The position numbers and the translations under genes were made by a program. A DNA stretch of 64,000 nt from Oscillospiraceae bacterium (lineage in GTDB: Bacteria; Bacillota; Clostridia; Oscillospirales; Acutalibacteraceae). Positions 25,007 through 34,319 of this stretch are shown in pieces. The notes under the pieces were generated by a model. The model did not search any database and was not told the DNA's origin. It saw only the letters and a list, made by a program, of their open reading frames with translations. The DNA is taken from positions 1 through 64,000 of the forward strand of contig SVOI01000005.1 of assembly GCA_015066465.1 (NCBI GenBank), written 5' to 3'. Numbering within the stretch: position 1 is the stretch's first letter; each line of letters begins with the position of its first letter.

Positions 25007-25503
25007 CAGTTCATATATTTTGCAAGGATACCAGGAATATCGTCTGCAGTAACCTTACCATAAACCTCACCGTTGATTGTGAAAACAGGTGCAAGACCGC
25101 AAGCACCGATGCAACGACAAGCTTCAAGTGAGAATTTACCATCTTCTGTACATTCACCTGCACCGATTCCTAAAACCTCACTGATTTTATCGAGAATTTG
25201 TTGTGAACCTTTAACGTAACAAGCTGTACCAAGACAAACAGAAATGTCATACTCACCCTTTGGTGAAAGTGAGAATTGTGCATAGAAGGTTGCAACGCCG
25301 TAAACTTTTTCAAGTGGAACATCCATACCTTCAGCAATCATAACTTGAACTTCTCTTGGCAAATAACCATAAATGCCTTGTGCTTCTTGCATTACGTGCA
25401 TAAGCTGACTTTTGTCATCTTTGCATTCTGCAATTACAGCATCAAGCTTTGCTTTTTGTTCAGGAGTACCTTTGAAAGGTATGCTACTGATTTTTTTAAG
25501 CAT
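25006..25503 (-). CDS. hydC: HydC, NuoE-like [2Fe-2S] subunit of the hydrogenase
   Basis: 165-residue subunit with the four [2Fe-2S] cysteines as C-x4-C (CLGTACYVKGS) and C-x3-C (RCIGACGLAPV). The helical N terminus includes LMHVMQEAQGIYGYLPREVQ, typical of this family. It passes electrons between HydB and the rest of the complex. I use ATG 25503 (MLKKISS) because GGAGGAA stands 6 bases upstream; the frame opens further upstream to 25548 but without a ribosome binding site. First gene of the hydC-HATPase-hydD-hydB-hydA operon. Confidence 0.95.
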   Translation of the reverse strand: MLKKISSIPFKGTPEQKAKLDAVIAECKDDKSQLMHVMQEAQGIYGYLPREVQVMIAEGMDVPLEKVYGVATFYAQFSLSPKGEYDISVCLGTACYVKGSQQILDKISEVLGIGAGECTEDGKFSLEACRCIGACGLAPVFTINGEVYGKVTADDIPGILAKYMN

Positions 25504-25570
25504 TAATAATTCCTCCATTTCAAAAATTGAAACTATATAAGGTGGCATTTCACCACATACATACTCTGTA

Positions 25571-25599
25571 ATTATATCAATTTACGACAAAAAAGTCCA
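25571..25599 (-). promoter_or_regulatory. hyd operon promoter candidate
   Basis: TGGACT (25599-25594), 17 bases, TATAAT (25576-25571) on the minus strand, about 65 bases before the hydC start. Confidence 0.6.
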
Positions 25600-25735
25600 T
25601 AGAAAAACTGCACTTTTTTCTTGAAATTGATATTTTTTTAACATTTTTCTGTTTTGCATAAAAAAGAAGGGTTATTTTTTGTATCTTTAAACGATATACC
25701 CATCTTTCGCATCAATTTTTAGATGTTTTTTCCAA

Positions 25736-25764
25736 TAGATTAATAGTTTTTATTATGCTAAAAT
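25736..25764 (+). promoter_or_regulatory. Extended -10 promoter candidate for the sensor operon
   Basis: TATGCTAAAAT at 25754-25764 combines a TGn extension with TAAAAT; the -35 position (TAGATT, 25736-25741) is poor. It lies 37 bases before the ATG at 25802. The 298-base gap between the divergent operons holds no open frame. Confidence 0.45.
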
Positions 25765-25801
25765 ATATATAATAATTAAATTAAATATTGGAGAGGTCTA
25801 T

Positions 25802-26152
25802 ATGAAGATTTCTGAAATTCAAACTATACTTAACGCCGAGCTTATATGCGGAGCAGATTTATTGGAAAGCGAAGTTTTCACCGCTTGTGGTAGTGATATG
25901 ATGAGCGATGTGTTAGCTTTTGTAAAAGAACAGGCTGTGCTTCTTTCAGGTCTTGTTAACCCACAGGTTATAAGAACTGCTGAAATGATGGATATGAAAT
26001 GCATTGTTTTTGTCCGAGGCAAAAAACCGAGTATAGATATGATTGACCTTGCAACCGAAAGAGACATTGTTCTTTTAAGGAGCGAATTAGAAATGTTCAC
26101 TGCCTGTGGTCTTCTTTACCAGAATGGTCTTAAAGGAGGCAGCGGTATCTGA
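25802..26152 (+). CDS. DRTGG-domain-like protein
   Basis: 116-residue soluble protein that fits the DRTGG domain: an opening MKISEIQTILNAELICG, an internal VLAFVKEQAVLLSGL and a closing strand-helix unit IDLATERDIVLLRSEL. The domain occurs in PTA- and CBS-linked regulators and, as a single domain, in clostridial hydrogenase clusters, where its role is unknown. GGAGAGG precedes the ATG. The stop overlaps the ATG of the next gene. First gene of the five-gene set divergent from the hyd operon. A second related protein is encoded at 27945. Confidence 0.72.
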   Translation: MKISEIQTILNAELICGADLLESEVFTACGSDMMSDVLAFVKEQAVLLSGLVNPQVIRTAEMMDMKCIVFVRGKKPSIDMIDLATERDIVLLRSELEMFTACGLLYQNGLKGGSGI

Positions 26153-26574
26153 TGGAATCAATTAAACTTCATTATGATGTAAGTGGCAACGATTTCACTT
26201 GTGCTGGTGAAGCATCAGGCAAAATCAAGCGTGAATTAAAAGGGCTTGGTTTCCCTAATGAAATTGTAAGAAACGTTGCTATTGCCGTTTACGAAGGTGA
26301 AATCAATATGGTAATACACGCTGGTGGTGGCGTTATCGACGTTGAAATCACCCCAGAATGTATTGCTCTTGATTTAATTGACGAGGGCCCAGGTATTCCT
26401 GATGTTTCTCTCGCTATGAAAGAAGGCTTTTCAACCGCACCAGAAAATGTACGTCAGTTAGGCTTTGGTGCTGGTATGGGTCTCCCCAATATAAAGAAAT
26501 ACACTGACGAAATGGTAATTGATACCAAAGTCGGTGTTGGTACTACAATTCACTTAAAAGTTTTTGTAAAATAA
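26152..26574 (+). CDS. Anti-sigma-factor-like HATPase (SpoIIAB/RsbW-like)
   Basis: 140-residue stand-alone GHKL ATP-binding protein. The N box region is AIAVYEGEINMVIHAGGG near residue 43, G1 is DEGPGIPD near 79 and G2 is FGAGMGLPNIKKY near 103, the SpoIIAB/RsbW pattern. Such proteins are Ser kinases that hold sigma factors or, as here without a neighbouring sigma or anti-anti-sigma gene, may phosphorylate another partner. It is different in sequence from the HATPase at 24461. It follows the DRTGG gene with overlap and precedes the H-cluster-like gene by 17 bases. Confidence 0.85.
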   Translation: MESIKLHYDVSGNDFTCAGEASGKIKRELKGLGFPNEIVRNVAIAVYEGEINMVIHAGGGVIDVEITPECIALDLIDEGPGIPDVSLAMKEGFSTAPENVRQLGFGAGMGLPNIKKYTDEMVIDTKVGVGTTIHLKVFVK

Positions 26575-26591
26575 AATTTGGTAGGTTTATT

Positions 26592-27935
26592 ATGAATAAA
26601 TATTTCCATTCAGTACGGCTTGATAAAGACAAGTGTAAAGGATGCACAAACTGCATCAAGCGTTGTCCGACTCAGGCAATAAGAGTTCGTGCTGGTAAAG
26701 CCCATATTATAAACGAACGTTGTATTGATTGTGGCGAATGTGTAAGAGTTTGCCCACATCATGCAAAATATATAAGTCGTGACTCATTGTCACAAATAGT
26801 TGATTACAAATACAGAATAGCACTCCCTGCCCCTGCACTTTATGCGCAGTTTAACAATTTAGAGAATGCTACACCTATATTAAGAGCGTTACCTCTTATG
26901 GGTTTTGACGCTGTTTTTGAAGTTGCTGCGGCAGCTGAATTAGTTTCAGAAGCAACAAGGTTTTTAATGAAAGAAAACAAATTAAAATTACCTGTTATTT
27001 CATCAGCCTGCCCTGCGGTTGTACGTCTTATAAGAGTACGCTTCCCTGATTTATTAGAAAATCTTTTACCTATAAATTCTCCGGTAGAATTAGCCGCAAG
27101 ACTTGCACGTGAAAAAGCAGTTAAAGAAACAGGCTTAAAACCACAGGAAATCGGTGTTTTCTTTATTTCACCTTGCCCTGCAAAAATAACTTCATTTAAA
27201 AATCCTTTAGGTGTAGAAAAATCAAACGTTGATGGTGCAGTTGGTATTAATGATATTTACCCTGTTCTCGTCAAGATTATGGAAAAAGGTGACCGATACG
27301 ATATCCCTGATGCAGAACAAAACTCAGGCATAATTGGTATGAGTTGGGCATCAAGCGGTGGTGAAACGTCGGGTATTCTTAACGATAACACACTTCATGC
27401 AGATGGTATTGAAAACTGTATGAAGATTTTAGAAGAAGTTGAAACAGGCACTCTCGACTCAATTGATTTTATTGAGCTCAACGCTTGTCAAGGTGGTTGT
27501 GTAGGCGGTTGTCTTACTTCTGAAAACCCCTACATAGCAAAAACAAGACTCAGAAAATTAAGAAAATATGCACCTGTTTCCTGTAATACGCTTCAATCAG
27601 AAGAAATTCCTGACTATTTCTTTATAGATGGTGAATTAGAGCCTTGTGATGACGTTATGAAATTAGCCGATAACGTCGCAGAAGCTATGATGAGAATGAA
27701 GCGTATGAATGAGCTTTTAGAAGTATTCCCAGGTCTTGATTGTGGCACTTGCGGTACCCCTGGTTGCCGTTGCCTTGCCGAAGATATTGTTCGTGGCTTT
27801 GCAAAAGAAGATGACTGTGTTTTCAGAATGAAGCAAAATCTTGCACAAATGCAGAATTGTGAAACTTTTGAAAGTCTTATCCCTGCTCCATTCAGAGAAA
27901 CAAATGATGATAATGATAATAACGATAATAATTAG
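26592..27935 (+). CDS. H-cluster-like iron-sulfur protein with C-terminal FeS domain, putative redox/H2 sensor
   Basis: 447-residue protein. Two N-terminal [4Fe-4S] motifs (CKGCTNCIKRCPTQAI, CIDCGECVRVCPHHAK) are followed by an [FeFe] hydrogenase large-subunit-like domain (about 70-370) and a C-terminal Cys-rich FeS module (GLDCGTCGTPGCRCLAEDI). L1 reads SSACPAVV instead of TSCCP, L2 is ISPCPAK, L3 is NACQGGCVGGC. Thus four cubane-ligand Cys positions can be filled, but the Cys usually next to the L1 ligand is Ala. Catalysis is doubtful; hydrogenase-like sensors with such changes are known in groups C and D, though this one has no PAS domain. Its neighbours (HATPase, DRTGG, PHP) and the divergent hyd operon suggest signalling. 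The last residues are an Asp/Asn run. Confidence 0.82.
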   Translation: MNKYFHSVRLDKDKCKGCTNCIKRCPTQAIRVRAGKAHIINERCIDCGECVRVCPHHAKYISRDSLSQIVDYKYRIALPAPALYAQFNNLENATPILRALPLMGFDAVFEVAAAAELVSEATRFLMKENKLKLPVISSACPAVVRLIRVRFPDLLENLLPINSPVELAARLAREKAVKETGLKPQEIGVFFISPCPAKITSFKNPLGVEKSNVDGAVGINDIYPVLVKIMEKGDRYDIPDAEQNSGIIGMSWASSGGETSGILNDNTLHADGIENCMKILEEVETGTLDSIDFIELNACQGGCVGGCLTSENPYIAKTRLRKLRKYAPVSCNTLQSEEIPDYFFIDGELEPCDDVMKLADNVAEAMMRMKRMNELLEVFPGLDCGTCGTPGCRCLAEDIVRGFAKEDDCVFRMKQNLAQMQNCETFESLIPAPFRETNDDNDNNDNN

Positions 27936-27944
27936 GTGATTATT

Positions 27945-28277
27945 TTGACAGTAAAAGATTTAAGCGACAAATTAAATTTAACATTCCTTTGCAACGAAGA
28001 TAAAGCTACAGACAGAAACATTGATGGTTGTTACTGTGGCGACCTTTTAAGTTGGGTTATGTCACGTGCTGAAGCAGATAACGTATGGCTTACAGTTATG
28101 GGTAACGTCAATTCTATTGGTGTTGCTGTTCTCGCTGATGTTGCGTGTATTATTCTCACAGAAAATGCACCACTCGATGATAATGCAAAACAAAAAGCAG
28201 ATGAAAATGGTGTTATAATTCTTACGACAGATAAAAATTCTTACTGGGTTGCATCGGAGTTTTCTAAATTACAATGA
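27945..28277 (+). CDS. Second DRTGG-like small protein
   Basis: 110-residue soluble protein that resembles the gene at 25802 in size and pattern: TVKDLSDKLNLTFLC, then DLLSWVMSRAEADNVWLTVM, VLADVACIILTENA and GVIILTTDKNSYWV. This is the layout of single-domain DRTGG-like proteins in hydrogenase clusters. The likely start is TTG 27945 with AGGTG 6 bases upstream; a GTG at 27936 is part of that site. It begins 9 bases after the H-cluster-like gene and its stop overlaps the PHP gene. Confidence 0.68.
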   Translation: MTVKDLSDKLNLTFLCNEDKATDRNIDGCYCGDLLSWVMSRAEADNVWLTVMGNVNSIGVAVLADVACIILTENAPLDDNAKQKADENGVIILTTDKNSYWVASEFSKLQ

Positions 28278-28990
28278 AGCTCTATTACGACTTTCATATC
28301 CACTCGGGGTTAAGCCCTTGTGGTGATAACGAAATGACACCAAACAACATCGTAAATATGGCTAAACTTTACGATTTGGATGTCATAGCTTTAACCGACC
28401 ATAACTCTACTTTAAACTGTCAGGCAGTTATGGATGCCGGTAAAGAAATAGGTCTTACTGTTATTCCTGGCATGGAGCTTTGTACTGCTGAAGAAGTTCA
28501 CTTAGTTTGCCTTTTTCCAAATATAAGAATGGCAAACAAATTCTGTGAATATGTGTATTCAACCTTACCACCTATAAGAAATAAGCCTACTGTTTTCGGT
28601 GAACAGCTTGTTTTTGATAAAAATGATAACGTTTTAGGCTTTGAACACACGTTACTTATTACAGCATCAACTATCAGTGCAAACGATGCTGTAAGTATTG
28701 TTGCTGATTATGGTGGAATTTGTTACCCTGCACATATCGACAGAAACTCTTACAGTATAATTTCGAACTTAGGTACGATTGACAGTTCATTCAATTTCAA
28801 CTGCGCTGAAATTGCTGATATTGATACTCTTGATACCTTAAAAAAGCAACACCCTTACTTAAATGAATTAAAAATCCTTTCAGGTTCTGATGCTCATTAC
28901 TTAGAACATATGAGATTGAAAGAACATTATATAGAAGCTGAAGAAAACACTATTGAATCTATTTTTGAAGCTTTAAAATCCCCTTGTTAA
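28274..28990 (+). CDS. PHP-domain phosphoesterase
   Basis: 238-residue metal-dependent phosphoesterase of the PHP family. Ligand motifs are FHIHSGLSPCGD at residues 5-16, LTDHNST near 42, GMELCTAEEVHLV near 65, and GSDAHYLEH near 212. The expected His/Asp/Glu set is present. Substrate could be a nucleotide or sugar phosphate. The ATG overlaps the previous stop (ATGA). PHP genes recur in clostridial hydrogenase regulatory clusters; here it could process a signal nucleotide made or sensed by its neighbours, which is inference. Confidence 0.88.
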   Translation: MKLYYDFHIHSGLSPCGDNEMTPNNIVNMAKLYDLDVIALTDHNSTLNCQAVMDAGKEIGLTVIPGMELCTAEEVHLVCLFPNIRMANKFCEYVYSTLPPIRNKPTVFGEQLVFDKNDNVLGFEHTLLITASTISANDAVSIVADYGGICYPAHIDRNSYSIISNLGTIDSSFNFNCAEIADIDTLDTLKKQHPYLNELKILSGSDAHYLEHMRLKEHYIEAEENTIESIFEALKSPC

Positions 28991-29003
28991 AAGGAGTGAA
29001 AAA

Positions 29004-30518
29004 ATGAACACAGGAACCACGACTTACGATGTTAATAAGCCTATGCGATATGTAGGAAGACGTGAAACCTTTGCTTATATTTTAAATGATATAGGTGCGA
29101 GTCTTAACATCAACGATTTTAAAGAACGTTTTATTTACGACGTTGTTAAAATCGACTTCGGATATCTCGCTATCCAGAATGTCATTGCTACTATCTGGGA
29201 CACAATAAACGATACATTTATTGGTGTTACTGTAGATAGAACAAGAACACGTTTCGGTAAATTCAAGCCTTATGTTCTTTTTGGTGAAATACCGCTTACA
29301 CTTATAGGTCTTTGTATGTGGTTAATTCCATTTATATTCCCGAATACCGCTGCAACACATCTCCCGAAGTGGCTTTTCTATTTTGCTATGAGCATAGTTA
29401 CAGAAACCGCCGAAACATTTACTTCAATAGCAAAAACAGGTTTTCTTGCAACAATAACCCCCGAACCCTTAGAGCGTTCAAGGCTGATTGCTCTTGCAAA
29501 TGTTACTTCACACTTAGTTGAAGACTTACCAAAGCAAATTTTCGGTATATTGTTTGACCTTATAGCAAATAAGAAAATTAATATACCACTCCAGAACCTA
29601 TTTTCAAGCTTTGGTATTGCTTGTGCAGTTCTTTCAGCATCGTTCACACTTTTCTTTGCAACAACCTCACGTGAGCGTGTTTCTCAATCTATTAAACAAC
29701 CTTCTGTAAAGCATTGTCTTAAGGCTGTAATAAACAATAAGCCGATGCTCATTTACGTGCTTTCTGATTTCTTATCAGGCTTTAGTGTAGGACTCAGCAG
29801 AACAAACTTCTACATAGACGTTATAGGCTCTATAACCTGGAAAACAATTGTTGGTATTCCTGCATTCCCGATTAAATTTATCAGTTACAGCTTCGTTGAA
29901 CCTTTAAGAAGAAGATTTGCAACAAAAACTCTCTGGATTTTAGAAGATGCCTGGACAGATATGCTATGGCTTACAGTCTTTGGCATTGGCTCAATAAACA
30001 AGAACTTCAAGAAAAAAGGTATTATTTTACCTTTGATGGCTATAGAAGAAATTTTTGAAATGTGCGTTTACGGATTAAGGCGTGTTATTCCTGCAGAAAT
30101 TCAAAACGAAGCACTTGATTATTGCGAATGGAAAAACGGTTATCGTTCTGAAGCTATGATTGGTGTTTCACGAAGTCTTATAACCAAGCTTCAAAGAGCT
30201 GTTATGGGTAGCGTGAATAACCTTGTAATGAATAAAATCGGTTACGTTCAGGGTAAAGAAATTGGTACTCAGACCGATAAAACGAAGTGGTGGATTTTCG
30301 CGCTTGGTACAGGTATTCCGATTATTTCATCCTGCTTAGGAATTGTGCCAAAGCTTTTCTATACACTTTCAGCTGATAAGCGTGAAAGAATGTATGCTGA
30401 CCTTCAGGCAAGAAGAACAGAGCTTGCAGAGTTTATGAAAACAGCAACGCCTGAAGAAATAGAAGAAATAGCTGAAAAACAATTAAACGGTGAATTCGTT
30501 TTTAAAAATGATATATAA
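29004..30518 (+). CDS. MFS transporter, GPH-type
   Basis: 504-residue polytopic membrane protein of the glycoside-pentoside-hexuronide:cation symporter type. The family loop IWDTINDTFIGVTVDRTRTR near residue 65 is present, followed by GKFKPYVLF, and about 10-12 hydrophobic segments follow. It is somewhat atypical: the N-terminal helix is interrupted by the charged NINDFKERFIYD, and the C terminus carries a soluble helical tail (RKTELAEFMKTATPEEIEEI-like). A sugar or a nucleoside are possible substrates. AAAGGAG precedes the ATG. It follows the PHP gene by 13 bases and may belong to the same transcript. Confidence 0.85.
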   Translation: MNTGTTTYDVNKPMRYVGRRETFAYILNDIGASLNINDFKERFIYDVVKIDFGYLAIQNVIATIWDTINDTFIGVTVDRTRTRFGKFKPYVLFGEIPLTLIGLCMWLIPFIFPNTAATHLPKWLFYFAMSIVTETAETFTSIAKTGFLATITPEPLERSRLIALANVTSHLVEDLPKQIFGILFDLIANKKINIPLQNLFSSFGIACAVLSASFTLFFATTSRERVSQSIKQPSVKHCLKAVINNKPMLIYVLSDFLSGFSVGLSRTNFYIDVIGSITWKTIVGIPAFPIKFISYSFVEPLRRRFATKTLWILEDAWTDMLWLTVFGIGSINKNFKKKGIILPLMAIEEIFEMCVYGLRRVIPAEIQNEALDYCEWKNGYRSEAMIGVSRSLITKLQRAVMGSVNNLVMNKIGYVQGKEIGTQTDKTKWWIFALGTGIPIISSCLGIVPKLFYTLSADKRERMYADLQARRTELAEFMKTATPEEIEEIAEKQLNGEFVFKNDI

Positions 30519-30526
30519 CAAAAAGA

Positions 30527-30562
30527 GGCTTGATTGCTATTGCAATCAAGCCCCATTTTTAT
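30527..30562. terminator. Bidirectional terminator between the transporter and the FN3 protein
   Basis: An 11-bp perfect stem GGCTTGATTGC / GCAATCAAGCC with a TATT loop, followed by CCATTTTTATTTT on the + strand and by a T-run (CTCTTTTTG) on the minus strand. Confidence 0.9.
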
Positions 30563-33500
30563 TTTGTGCATACTATTTTTTCTGTAGATTTGTAGCTCGA
30601 TAAGGTTTTGCTTTTGATTACACAAACCTTGTACTTATAGGTTTTGCCCTCTTCTGCAGTTGTATCAAGCCAGGTTAAAGTTTTTGAAGATACAGTCTTC
30701 ATTTTTTTAAAGGAATTCCATTTTCCTGTTGCTTCGTTATATTCTGAACGATACACTCTGTATTTTTCGCCACCAGATACCTTTGTCCAGTTTACTTTAA
30801 TTCCATTTTCCGTATTTTCTACAGTAGCATTTGTTATTGCTAAATATATTGCAGTACCAGTTGCCTTTACTGAGCTGTTGCATTTTTTATAAAGTGCTCT
30901 TACCTTATACTTATATTTTGCTCCGCTCGTTAAACCAGTATCTGTATAAGACAATGTTTTTGCATCTACAACCTTTATTTCATTAAACGATGACCACGTT
31001 TTATTTTTTTCGTTGTAAGAAGCACGATAAATTTTATACTTTTCTGCATTATTTATTGCTTTCCAGCTTATTTTAAGACCTGTTGTACTGTTCTTAACCT
31101 TTGCGCTTGGTGTTGAAAGTATTACGCCCACATAATCTGAGCTTTTCTTACACTCTGATACAACCTTGCCTTTATATGCTTTTACTGTATAACTGTATTT
31201 AACGCCTTTTTTAACGTTTTTATCAGTGTAGCTTGTGCCCTTTATTTTAGCTATACTCTTATACTTACTTTCATTCTCTGCTTTTCTGTATAATTTATAG
31301 CCATCTGCACCTGATACTGCACCCCATTTAATTTTAATAGCATCCGATGAATTAGTCACTCCGCTTATTACTGGCACACCAGGTGCATATTTGCATTTCC
31401 AGCCATCAGAATAATATTTTGAAGTAACACTATTACCATAAGCCTTTAACATATAGTAATAAGTTTTACCGAATTTAACATCCTTATCAACATAGCGGAT
31501 ATTCTCAGTAGTTGCAATTTTTTTCCATTCTGAACCACTTGTTTTTCTGTAAAGGTAGTATTTTTCGGCACCTGATACTGCACCCCATTTAACTGTAATA
31601 CCTTTACCAACTTGTGAATCGAACTTTGTTATTTTAGGCGCTGCAAGATAATAAATGTCATACTTCTGATATGCACTTCTATAACCTTTTGCTATGGCAC
31701 GAACTGTATAAGAATAATCCTTACCACTTTCTGCCTTTGTATCTTTATAACTCAAGGTAGAAGCCGAAACAGTTTTAATTACCTCCCAGCTACCTGTACT
31801 GAGTCTACGATAAACAGCATACTCCTCTGCCCCATTAACCGCAGACCAACTTATTTTTACACCACCAGCGTAGCTTGAAACCTTCACAGTTTCTATTTTC
31901 GAAAGGAAAATTACTTCTTTTATACTCGAAAGACCGCTTTCAAACGTACCATCAGCAGAAACCGCTTTAAGTGCATATTCATAAACAACGCCACTTGAAA
32001 CCGCTTTATCGTGATACGTTGTATTACTTACAGAGGTTTTTGTAAGCTCTTTCCAATTACTTTCGCCCTTTACTCTTTTATACAGAATAAAATTACTGTA
32101 TTTATCAATAGTTCCCCACGAAAGTGAAATACCATCAACTGTTAAAGATGCCGTTATATCAGAAGGTCTGTTAACGTAGGTTGCACTTTTGAAATTACCA
32201 TCAGCAATGTAGCTCTCACTATTATTTTTTACCACTGTTACAGTATATTTATATTGAGTACCACTATTAACTGTTGAGTCGACAAAGCTTGTTTCAGATG
32301 CTTTCACATCACTGACTTTTACCCAACTGTTATCTGTTGTTCTGTAAATTCTGTAAGCATCGACACCTTCTACTGCCTCCCATTTTACAGTTATAGCATT
32401 TGCTTCAGGTGTAGCACTTAATACCTTTGGTGGTGTCACACGACAGAAATCAAGTGTAAATGCATTACCCTGACTTTCTGTTCCTTCTGAATCAATCGCT
32501 ACAATTGAATATGCATAGCTTATTAAAGAAGTTACGCCTTTATCAAGATACTCTGTATTTTTAGTTTCACCTAAAACGAGTATTTCGCCTGTTAAAGTAT
32601 TTTTTCTTACAACCTTGTACTTAACTGCATTAGCAACTGTATTCCAAGAAACACTTATTCCCTCTGCAACGTTCTTAACAACAATATTTTTAGGTGAACC
32701 GAGGTAATAAATTGTTCCATCCTTTGTAGTCATAAGACTCTCAGATTTTTCAAGAGTCGCTGTAACACCATAGGTGTAATACCCACCCTCTGCGCTTGTA
32801 TCATTATAACTAACAGCAGCCGACGAGGTTTCACCTATCTTTTTCCATTCATTTTCACCTTTTGTTTTTCTATAAATAACATAACCACTTGCTTCGCTTA
32901 CACTTTCCCAGCTAACAACTATTCCGTTATCAGTATTTTTAAAGTCTACACTCTCAGGTGGTGTAACTCTTGATACTGAAGCCGCTGAGTTCATACTACT
33001 TTTTGTATCACCACCAACTGTTTTAAGTGCATAAAAGCAGGTATTACCTTTCTCGATACTTTCATCAATATAACTATTACCATTTACAGTAGCAAGCAAC
33101 GTCCATTCATCATTTGCGCTATTTTTTCTGTAAAGCTCATAATTCACTGCACCTGCAACGCTGTTCCAGGAAAGTTTTACACCATTTTCAGCGTTTCTGC
33201 TTTCTGTAAATACTGGTGCACCTAAAAACTTATGATACTTATTCTGTGAGCCTACAACTGAAGAAACAGCACCATTTTCCGTAGCAACACAATAATTATA
33301 GCGTTTGTTACTTTCTACTGTTGAATCCTCATAATAGAGCTTTGAAGAAGCTGTTTTTTCTAATAAAACCCATTTTTCTGAGCCTGTTTCCTGACGATAA
33401 ACAGCATAACTCTCGGCACCCGCAACTGCACCCCACATAATTCTTACAGAATTATTAACGTTAGAAATTGTTGTGATGGTCGCTGACTTCAGATACAACT

Positions 33501-34302
33501 GAGAAACACCAGTAGCATAAAATCCACTATAACCATAGCCGTTACCGGATTTTACTGAGTATGTATACGTTACACCACTTTCAACATTTTCATCTGTATA
33601 AGTTGTAACGTCTTCTTTCACCTCAGCTATTGTACGCCATACGCCCTCATCACTTGCTTTTCTGAGGACAGTATATTCTTCTGCACCCGCAACTGCACTC
33701 CAATTAAAAACTATTGCATTTTCAAGAAGCTTGGTTGAAAGCGGTTTAGGATTATCTAAAGTAGAAAAAGTTACTTCTTTAAAAACCTGAACTCCGTCTG
33801 CTGGTCTGATATCATTATTCACGTCATCATTTGTGAAAAATTCCTTCACTGAAAACTTCACAGAAGTCAACGGACGTGCCGATGTAATCACCTTAAACGT
33901 AATTTTAAAAAAGCTTTTGTATTCAGTGTTACCAGTGCTGACACCATCTGTATTCATAAATGCAACAGAATACAAATCATTACGTCCTTTTGAAAAGCCG
34001 TTAACATATTCACCTGTAACATTATTTATCTGATTGCCATCTTTATCAATCGAATAAACTGGTCCGGCACTTTTAATTTCTAAGACTGCTGGGTCAAATT
34101 CAACGTTTATAATTGCACCACTTACACGTGTAAGATTGGGTTTTAGCTTTATTGTATATGTAATCTCGCTGTTTTCCATACCAGAAGCACCAATATCGAG
34201 AAAGCTGTTTGCTGTACCTACAGCAAACGCTGTAAGCATATTGGCACTTATTAAGCTAAGACACATCACAAGACAAAGCGTTAACGAAACAAATCTTTTC
34301 AA
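30559..34302 (-). CDS. Large secreted cohesin-like protein with 12 FN3-like repeats
   Basis: About 1247 residues. I place the start at TTG 34302 (then KRFVSLTLCLVMCLSLI, a clean signal peptide ending AFAVG), because GGACGG lies about 9 bases upstream; the ATG at 34356 lies inside a hairpin with no ribosome binding site. A cohesin-like domain covers about 35-175 (IINVEFDPAVLEIKSAGPVY, FFKITFKVITSARP). Twelve fibronectin-III-like repeats of about 88 residues follow, each with the W-x2-V-x-GA-x2-Y-x-VYR core and a TYTDxxVxxGxxYxYxV end. There is no LPXTG or membrane tail; the protein ends EKIVCTK. It would be exported and may bind the surface or a dockerin. It is 18 bases from the related gene upstream. 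Confidence 0.85.
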   Translation of the reverse strand: MKRFVSLTLCLVMCLSLISANMLTAFAVGTANSFLDIGASGMENSEITYTIKLKPNLTRVSGAIINVEFDPAVLEIKSAGPVYSIDKDGNQINNVTGEYVNGFSKGRNDLYSVAFMNTDGVSTGNTEYKSFFKITFKVITSARPLTSVKFSVKEFFTNDDVNNDIRPADGVQVFKEVTFSTLDNPKPLSTKLLENAIVFNWSAVAGAEEYTVLRKASDEGVWRTIAEVKEDVTTYTDENVESGVTYTYSVKSGNGYGYSGFYATGVSQLYLKSATITTISNVNNSVRIMWGAVAGAESYAVYRQETGSEKWVLLEKTASSKLYYEDSTVESNKRYNYCVATENGAVSSVVGSQNKYHKFLGAPVFTESRNAENGVKLSWNSVAGAVNYELYRKNSANDEWTLLATVNGNSYIDESIEKGNTCFYALKTVGGDTKSSMNSAASVSRVTPPESVDFKNTDNGIVVSWESVSEASGYVIYRKTKGENEWKKIGETSSAAVSYNDTSAEGGYYTYGVTATLEKSESLMTTKDGTIYYLGSPKNIVVKNVAEGISVSWNTVANAVKYKVVRKNTLTGEILVLGETKNTEYLDKGVTSLISYAYSIVAIDSEGTESQGNAFTLDFCRVTPPKVLSATPEANAITVKWEAVEGVDAYRIYRTTDNSWVKVSDVKASETSFVDSTVNSGTQYKYTVTVVKNNSESYIADGNFKSATYVNRPSDITASLTVDGISLSWGTIDKYSNFILYKRVKGESNWKELTKTSVSNTTYHDKAVSSGVVYEYALKAVSADGTFESGLSSIKEVIFLSKIETVKVSSYAGGVKISWSAVNGAEEYAVYRRLSTGSWEVIKTVSASTLSYKDTKAESGKDYSYTVRAIAKGYRSAYQKYDIYYLAAPKITKFDSQVGKGITVKWGAVSGAEKYYLYRKTSGSEWKKIATTENIRYVDKDVKFGKTYYYMLKAYGNSVTSKYYSDGWKCKYAPGVPVISGVTNSSDAIKIKWGAVSGADGYKLYRKAENESKYKSIAKIKGTSYTDKNVKKGVKYSYTVKAYKGKVVSECKKSSDYVGVILSTPSAKVKNSTTGLKISWKAINNAEKYKIYRASYNEKNKTWSSFNEIKVVDAKTLSYTDTGLTSGAKYKYKVRALYKKCNSSVKATGTAIYLAITNATVENTENGIKVNWTKVSGGEKYRVYRSEYNEATGKWNSFKKMKTVSSKTLTWLDTTAEEGKTYKYKVCVIKSKTLSSYKSTEKIVCTK

Positions 34303-34319
34303 ATGATTTTTCCGTCCTT

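Noticed and set aside
25504-25801. Riboswitch or small RNA in the divergent hyd gap
   Set aside because: I see promoters but no convincing conserved stem architecture.
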